NCBI GenBank assembly: GCA_031284065.1
Contig: JAITAP010000208.1
Span: forward strand, 1 to 8,990
Direction of reading: 5' to 3'
DNA length: 8,990 nt
Source: Prevotellaceae bacterium
GTDB taxonomy: Bacteria > Bacteroidota > Bacteroidia > Bacteroidales > UBA932
Below are positions 5,387 through 8,990 of this stretch, piece after piece (the stretch's first letter is position 1; each line of letters begins with the position of its first letter). Made by a program: the position numbers and the translations under genes. A model generated the notes under the pieces. It was not told the DNA's origin and did not search any database. It worked only from the letters and a program-made list of their open reading frames with translations.

Positions 5387-8300
5387 CTTGCTATTCCTAC
5401 AAAACGGTCAAGGAAAAGTTTCAGCTTTTCGATTACCGCTTGTTTCTTTGCAGCATATTGATTGTTGGGAGCAAAGGGATTGAGCGGGGGCAAAAGCTTT
5501 GTTATCGCCGTGCCCATTTCGGGAATGTAACCGTCACGAAAAGCATTTTTTACAAATTTTTCGGTTTCTTCACTGTTCAGATTTTCGTCTGCAATAATGC
5601 GGTTTAATTCTTCTTTTTGCTTTTCGGAAACGAACTGTCGCCAATCATCGTCAACGCTTGTTTCGGGCGTAAGCGAAGCAATAAACTGTTCAATAAGGTC
5701 TTTTTTGTTGCGAAGTTCAACGCTCGAATCTATTGCTTTGCCTATTGTTACAACAATTTCCTTGTCCTGCAAATGGCTTTCGTGATATTTGCGAATGAGT
5801 TCCAGAATGTAGTCGATATTGATTTCAACCTGTTTAATCAACTCCATTTCAAAAACAATATCATCGTTCACATTTTCGCTGCTGCCTTTGTTTTTGTTGC
5901 GAAATTCATTGTAAAGGTCGATATACAGACTGTGATAGTCCTGCACATCGCGCTCCGACAGAATTTCGTTGCCTGCAAATTCGTCAAAAGAAGAAAGGAT
6001 ATTTTTCACCTTCAGAATACCGCCGTAAAGTTTAATAAACCCCTTTTGCTCTTGCTCGCCAATAATTTGCTCGCCAATTGGGTATTTTTGCAAAAGTTCG
6101 GCAATCAATTCTTCGTAGCCTTTGATTTTTTTGCCGTCTTCGGTTTCGTATCCCTCGTAGTATTCTTTGTATGATTTGAGCAGCGCTATGCCGCCCGCCT
6201 CTTTGTCGCCGAAAAGAGCGATACTTTCGTTGGTGGCTTTTTCGAGATTGCGGAAACAAACGATATTTCCAAAGGTTTTTATGGAGTTCAATATGCGGTT
6301 GGTGCGGCTGTATGCCTGCAAAAGTCCGTGCAGGCGCAGGTTTTTGTCCACCCAAAGCGTGTTTAATGTGGTTGCGTCAAAGCCCGTCAGGAACATATTT
6401 ACCACAATGAGCAAATCAATTTCGCGGTTTTTTACTCGCTGCGATACGTCTTTGTAGTAGCTTTGAAACTTGTCGGAAGAAGTATCGTAATTGGTTCTGA
6501 ACATTGCGTTGTAATCTGCAATAGCGTTTTCAAGAAAATCGCGGTGGCTTACCGACAGCTTGCTTGTGTCTTCGGAATTTTCATCCATTACTCCATCTAC
6601 TTCTGTCAGCTCATCGTTTGCGCCATAAGAAAAAATGGTGGCAACTTTCAGTCGTTGTGCTTCGGGTAAATTTTTTTGCTGATTTTGAAATTCGTTATAG
6701 TAAAGCTTGCAAACATCAATAGACGTGGTTGCAAAAACAGAATTGAACCCTGCCAATCGCCTTTCTTTGAGTTGATAGAATGAATTGCGTTTGGTTTTTT
6801 GGTCAAAATGTTCGCGAATATATTTTACAATATTTGTGATTCTTTCGGGCGAGGCCAATGCTTTTTCTCTGTCAATATCCCAAACGGCGGCGTCTTCAAT
6901 GTTTTCCTGCTCTCGCATTGTGCTTACATAATCAATGCGAAACGGCAACACATTTTTGTCGGTTATGGCGTCAACAATCGTGTAGGTGTGGAGCTTGTCG
7001 CCAAATGCCTGTTCGGTAGTTTTCAAGTTTGGATTTCCGCCTGCGTTGGAATTTTCGGCAAAAATCGGCGTTCCTGTAAAGCCAAAAATATGATATTTCT
7101 TAAATGCTTTTGTGATAGCGGTGTGCATATCGCCAAACTGCGATCGGTGACACTCGTCAAAAATAATTACAAAATGCGAATTACGAATTACGGATTGGTG
7201 TTGCGCGTCGTTTTTGTATTTTTTGATATAAACCGACAGCTTTTGAATCGTGGTAATTATAATCTTGCTGTTTGAGTCATTCAACTGTTTAGCTAAAACG
7301 GCGGTACTTGTGTTGCTGTTTGCCGCGCCATTCTCAAATTTGTCGTATTCTTTCATTGTTTGATAGTCCAAATCTTTTCTATCAACCACGAAAAGCACTT
7401 TGTCAATGCAATGCAGCTTGCTTGCAAGCTGTGCCGTCTTGAAGCTTGTAAGCGTTTTGCCGCTCCCGGTAGTATGCCAAATATAGCCGCCGCCTTCAAT
7501 TTTGCCGTATATCTTATAGTTGTCGGAAACATTGATACGCCCCAAAATGCGCTCGGTGGCAACGATTTGATACGGTCGCATGGCGAGCAGCATTTTATCG
7601 GAAGTGAAAACACAGTATTTTGTAAGCAAACTTAAAATAGAGTGTTTGGCAAAAAATGTTCGTGAAAAGCCGACTAAATCGGTTATTGGTCGGTTATTAG
7701 CGTCCGCCCACCACGAGGTAAATTCGTAGCTGTTGCTTGTTTTCTTTGTTTTTCCGTGTTTACTTTCGCTTTCTTTTATGTGCTGGTTGCGCGTAGTGTT
7801 GCTGTAATATTTGGTATATGTGCCGTTTGATATTACGAACAATTGTATGTATTCGTACAGCCCACTACCGGCCCAAAACGATTCTCGCTGATAGCGGTTG
7901 ATTTGGTTAAATGCTTCTTTTATATCAACTCCGCGCCGTTTGAGTTCAATATGAACGAGCGGCAAGCCGTTTACCAAAACGGTAACATCGTAGCGGTTTG
8001 CATGTGTGCCGCTATCGGTTGCGTACTGATTGACTACCTGCAATGAATTGTTATGGATATTCTGTTTGTCAATCAGGTAAATGTTTTTTGTTTCGCCGTT
8101 GTCGCAAGTAAGCAGCTGGATAAAATCCTCTTGAATAATGGTTGTTTTTTCTTCAATGCCGCTGTTTTGGTTGGCAATTTTTATTTTGAAAAATTGCGCC
8201 CATTCTCTATCTGAAAAACGGTAATCGTTCAATTTTTCCAGCTGACCGCGCAGATTTTGGATTAAATTTGCTTCGGATTTAATTTGCAGATACTCGTAGC

Positions 8301-8439
8301 CCTGCGACTGCAATGTTACGATAAACTCTTTTTCGAGTTCTGCCTCGCTCTGATAATTGTCCGCCCGCTTGTATTCCGTTTGATATTCAGCTACAACGGT
8401 CGATTCGGGGTTTTCTGCTACAATGTCGTACTGTTTCAT
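5374..8439 (-). CDS. hsdR: Type I restriction enzyme R subunit (EcoR124I-like)
   Basis: This 1021-residue protein is the motor and nuclease subunit of a type I restriction-modification complex, which translocates and cuts DNA lacking the host methylation. The N-terminus (YQSEAELEKEFI, 29-40; LNDYRFSDREW, 70-80) resembles the EcoR124I (type IC) branch. The PD-(D/E)XK nuclease is intact: D151 (RYDVTV), E165 and K167 (HIELKRRG), the same numbering as I recall for EcoR124I. Helicase motifs follow: RPYQ (288-291), Walker A HTTGSGKT (322-329), DECH (428-431), TGTP (455-458), MFLTGFDA (682-689) and QAYSRTNR (708-715). The length is about that of the family and no frameshift is seen, so it should be active if hsdM and hsdS are present. 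Those genes are not in the window. The start at 8439 overlaps the stop of a transposase remnant. The gene is AT-richer than tyrS and the J-domain gene. Confidence 0.97.
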   Translation of the reverse strand: MKQYDIVAENPESTVVAEYQTEYKRADNYQSEAELEKEFIVTLQSQGYEYLQIKSEANLIQNLRGQLEKLNDYRFSDREWAQFFKIKIANQNSGIEEKTTIIQEDFIQLLTCDNGETKNIYLIDKQNIHNNSLQVVNQYATDSGTHANRYDVTVLVNGLPLVHIELKRRGVDIKEAFNQINRYQRESFWAGSGLYEYIQLFVISNGTYTKYYSNTTRNQHIKESESKHGKTKKTSNSYEFTSWWADANNRPITDLVGFSRTFFAKHSILSLLTKYCVFTSDKMLLAMRPYQIVATERILGRINVSDNYKIYGKIEGGGYIWHTTGSGKTLTSFKTAQLASKLHCIDKVLFVVDRKDLDYQTMKEYDKFENGAANSNTSTAVLAKQLNDSNSKIIITTIQKLSVYIKKYKNDAQHQSVIRNSHFVIIFDECHRSQFGDMHTAITKAFKKYHIFGFTGTPIFAENSNAGGNPNLKTTEQAFGDKLHTYTIVDAITDKNVLPFRIDYVSTMREQENIEDAAVWDIDREKALASPERITNIVKYIREHFDQKTKRNSFYQLKERRLAGFNSVFATTSIDVCKLYYNEFQNQQKNLPEAQRLKVATIFSYGANDELTEVDGVMDENSEDTSKLSVSHRDFLENAIADYNAMFRTNYDTSSDKFQSYYKDVSQRVKNREIDLLIVVNMFLTGFDATTLNTLWVDKNLRLHGLLQAYSRTNRILNSIKTFGNIVCFRNLEKATNESIALFGDKEAGGIALLKSYKEYYEGYETEDGKKIKGYEELIAELLQKYPIGEQIIGEQEQKGFIKLYGGILKVKNILSSFDEFAGNEILSERDVQDYHSLYIDLYNEFRNKNKGSSENVNDDIVFEMELIKQVEINIDYILELIRKYHESHLQDKEIVVTIGKAIDSSVELRNKKDLIEQFIASLTPETSVDDDWRQFVSEKQKEELNRIIADENLNSEETEKFVKNAFRDGYIPEMGTAITKLLPPLNPFAPNNQYAAKKQAVIEKLKLFLDRFVGIASNAN

Positions 8440-8651
8440 TGATTATTGTTATTTTTAATATCTAATGAATTAAATTTATCTGCATCCCATTTTAAAGGAT
8501 TGTTTAATATGTATTCTGGAATTTGCTCATACGTATTTTGATTACGGATAATGTGTTCATAATAATTGCGCTGCCATGCAAATTGAAATCCCAAACGGTG
8601 TGCGTGTTTTGATACAGCAGATTTATATGAACCTACAATTGACGATAATTC
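8436..8651 (-). pseudogene. C-terminal remnant of a REP-associated tyrosine transposase (RAYT)
   Basis: Reading the minus strand from 8651, a frame not begun by any start codon encodes 71 residues, ELSSIVGSYKSAVSKHAHRL and onward, ending DIKNNNNQ and TGA at 8436-8438. The blocks IVGSYKSAVSKHA, WQRNYYEHIIRNQ, and YEQIPEYILNNPLKWDADKF are the conserved C-terminal part of RAYT/Y1-type transposases (IS200-like fold). The YYEH block probably carries the catalytic tyrosine. The N-terminal half with the His-hydrophobic-His metal site is absent: upstream the sequence becomes the 32-bp palindrome and then bro-N. The remnant is therefore inactive. Its stop codon overlaps the hsdR ATG (ATGA). Upstream the same frame reads RRGNACVAPT through the palindrome, so the palindrome may originally have been internal to this gene. 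Confidence 0.85.
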
Positions 8652-8965
8652 CGTAGGGGCAACGCATGCGTTGCCCCTACGGGCGAAGGAATAGACTGAA
8701 TGATGCGGAACATTCCTTGCATTGTGGCTGCCCGTATTTTACGTTTTTTGCCGTCTGCCGCTTGCATTTCTATCAGGGTACAAATTGTACCCCAGTTGGA
8801 TTTCAATTCTGCATCACGGCTCAACATTTTTTTTATATATTGCTTGACGTCAACACTTTCTGTTAATACAGCCACAATGTCCTGTACAGAAAAATACCAT
8901 TCTTCTGTTTCCGCATCCCAGACAGTGCGAATTTTTTGATTTTCAAATAATTGTATTTTATCCAT
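8633..8965 (-). CDS. Bro-N domain protein, 3'-truncated and fused to palindrome sequence
   Basis: The frame gives 110 residues. Residues 1-95 are a Bro-N (BRO family N-terminal, phage antirepressor-like) domain: QKIRTVWDAETEEWYFSVQD (10-29), the MQAADGKKRKIRAA block (67-80) and MFRIIQSIPSP (85-95). Such proteins are often encoded inside type I restriction operons in Bacteroidota; their role there is not established, though DNA binding or regulation is usually assumed. Homologues I know continue after SIPSP with a KAEPF-like segment and a further C-terminal region. Here the frame enters the palindrome within codon 95, reads VGATHALPLR from it, then NYRQL from out-of-frame transposase sequence and stops. 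The C-terminal half is therefore lost. The ATG at 8963-8965 follows an AAGG and overlaps an upstream TAA. The truncated product may or may not fold. Confidence 0.8.
   Translation of the reverse strand: MDKIQLFENQKIRTVWDAETEEWYFSVQDIVAVLTESVDVKQYIKKMLSRDAELKSNWGTICTLIEMQAADGKKRKIRAATMQGMFRIIQSIPSPVGATHALPLRNYRQL
8651..8682. repeat. Perfect 32-bp palindrome, REP/MITE-like
   Basis: Every base of the left arm (8651-8666) pairs with the right arm (8667-8682), from CCGTAGGGGC at the left edge to the central GCATGC. It is GC-rich, within an AT-rich neighbourhood. It lies exactly at the junction between bro-N sequence and the transposase remnant. Palindromes of the form GTAGGGGC...GCCCCTAC are common dispersed elements in bacterial genomes and are the type of sequence RAYT enzymes mobilise. 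As RNA it would form a very stable hairpin inside the hsd transcript. Confidence 0.9.
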
Positions 8966-8990
8966 TATGCTGCCTTATTAAACGTCAATA
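8965..8990 (-). CDS. Possible 3' end of an upstream hsd gene (partial)
   Basis: Entering from the right edge on the minus strand, one frame reads LTFNKAA and stops with TAA at 8965-8967, overlapping the bro-N start as TAATG. That arrangement would suit a coupled upstream hsdM or hsdS gene. Only seven residues are visible, and another frame also stops within these bases, so this is a suggestion only. Confidence 0.2.

Noticed and set aside
5617..6174. 185-codon plus-strand frame rich in F and V inside hsdR
   Set aside because: It is a shadow of the hsdR codons on the opposite strand, and hsdR is continuous through this region.
6799..7275. 158-codon plus-strand frame inside hsdR
   Set aside because: It is antisense to the helicase motifs of hsdR and has no independent signals.
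8651..8682. Palindrome considered as an intrinsic terminator for the hsd operon
   Set aside because: The stem is strong but no T-tract follows on the minus strand (AATTATCG follows). Its dispersed-repeat form and position at a gene junction fit a REP-like element better.
8633..8990. Possible CRISPR or toxin-antitoxin unit upstream of hsdR
   Set aside because: There is one palindrome only, with no spaced repeats. The two short frames match Bro-N and a transposase tail rather than a toxin-antitoxin pair.

Overview
The window reads as a chromosomal segment of a member of the Bacteroidota, probably Bacteroidales-like. Three intergenic regions carry the Bacteroidota -7 promoter element TAnnTTTG (2198-2205, 3179-3186 on the minus strand, 3454-3461), and most start codons lack a convincing Shine-Dalgarno sequence. 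The protein families also fit: a TerB/J-domain protein, a LytS/LytTR pair, and an EcoR124I-like HsdR next to a Bro-N protein. The taxonomic call is an inference from these features.

Region 1 (1-2447) is visibly GC-richer and looks like core genome. A membrane-anchored TerB/J-domain co-chaperone is followed 38 bases later by tyrosyl-tRNA synthetase (tyrS), probably co-transcribed. A 40-residue, single-span membrane peptide with its own -7 element follows at 2236-2358. Region 2 (2448-3478) holds trmN6 on the minus strand (tRNA1(Val) A37 N6-methyltransferase) and a noncoding divergent region. Region 3 (3479-5298) is a two-component system: a four-span LytS-type histidine kinase overlapping a LytTR response regulator by 16 bases. 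No target gene is evident beside it.

Region 4 (5374-8990, minus strand) is more AT-rich and is the distal part of a type I restriction-modification operon. hsdR is complete and aligns closely with EcoR124I-type HsdR, including the nuclease residues. The hsdM and hsdS genes are not in the window and should lie beyond 8990. Between them and hsdR is a composite scar. The 5' part of a bro-N gene (start at 8965) runs into a perfect 32-bp palindrome (8651-8682). The other side of the palindrome is the C-terminal 71 codons of a REP-associated tyrosine transposase (RAYT), whose stop codon overlaps the hsdR start as ATGA.

The most interesting signal is this bro-N / palindrome / RAYT-tail junction. 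It looks like recombination or deletion at a REP-type palindrome inside a restriction operon, with the transposase 3' end left as the immediate leader of hsdR. I see no rRNA, tRNA, CRISPR array or complete insertion sequence.
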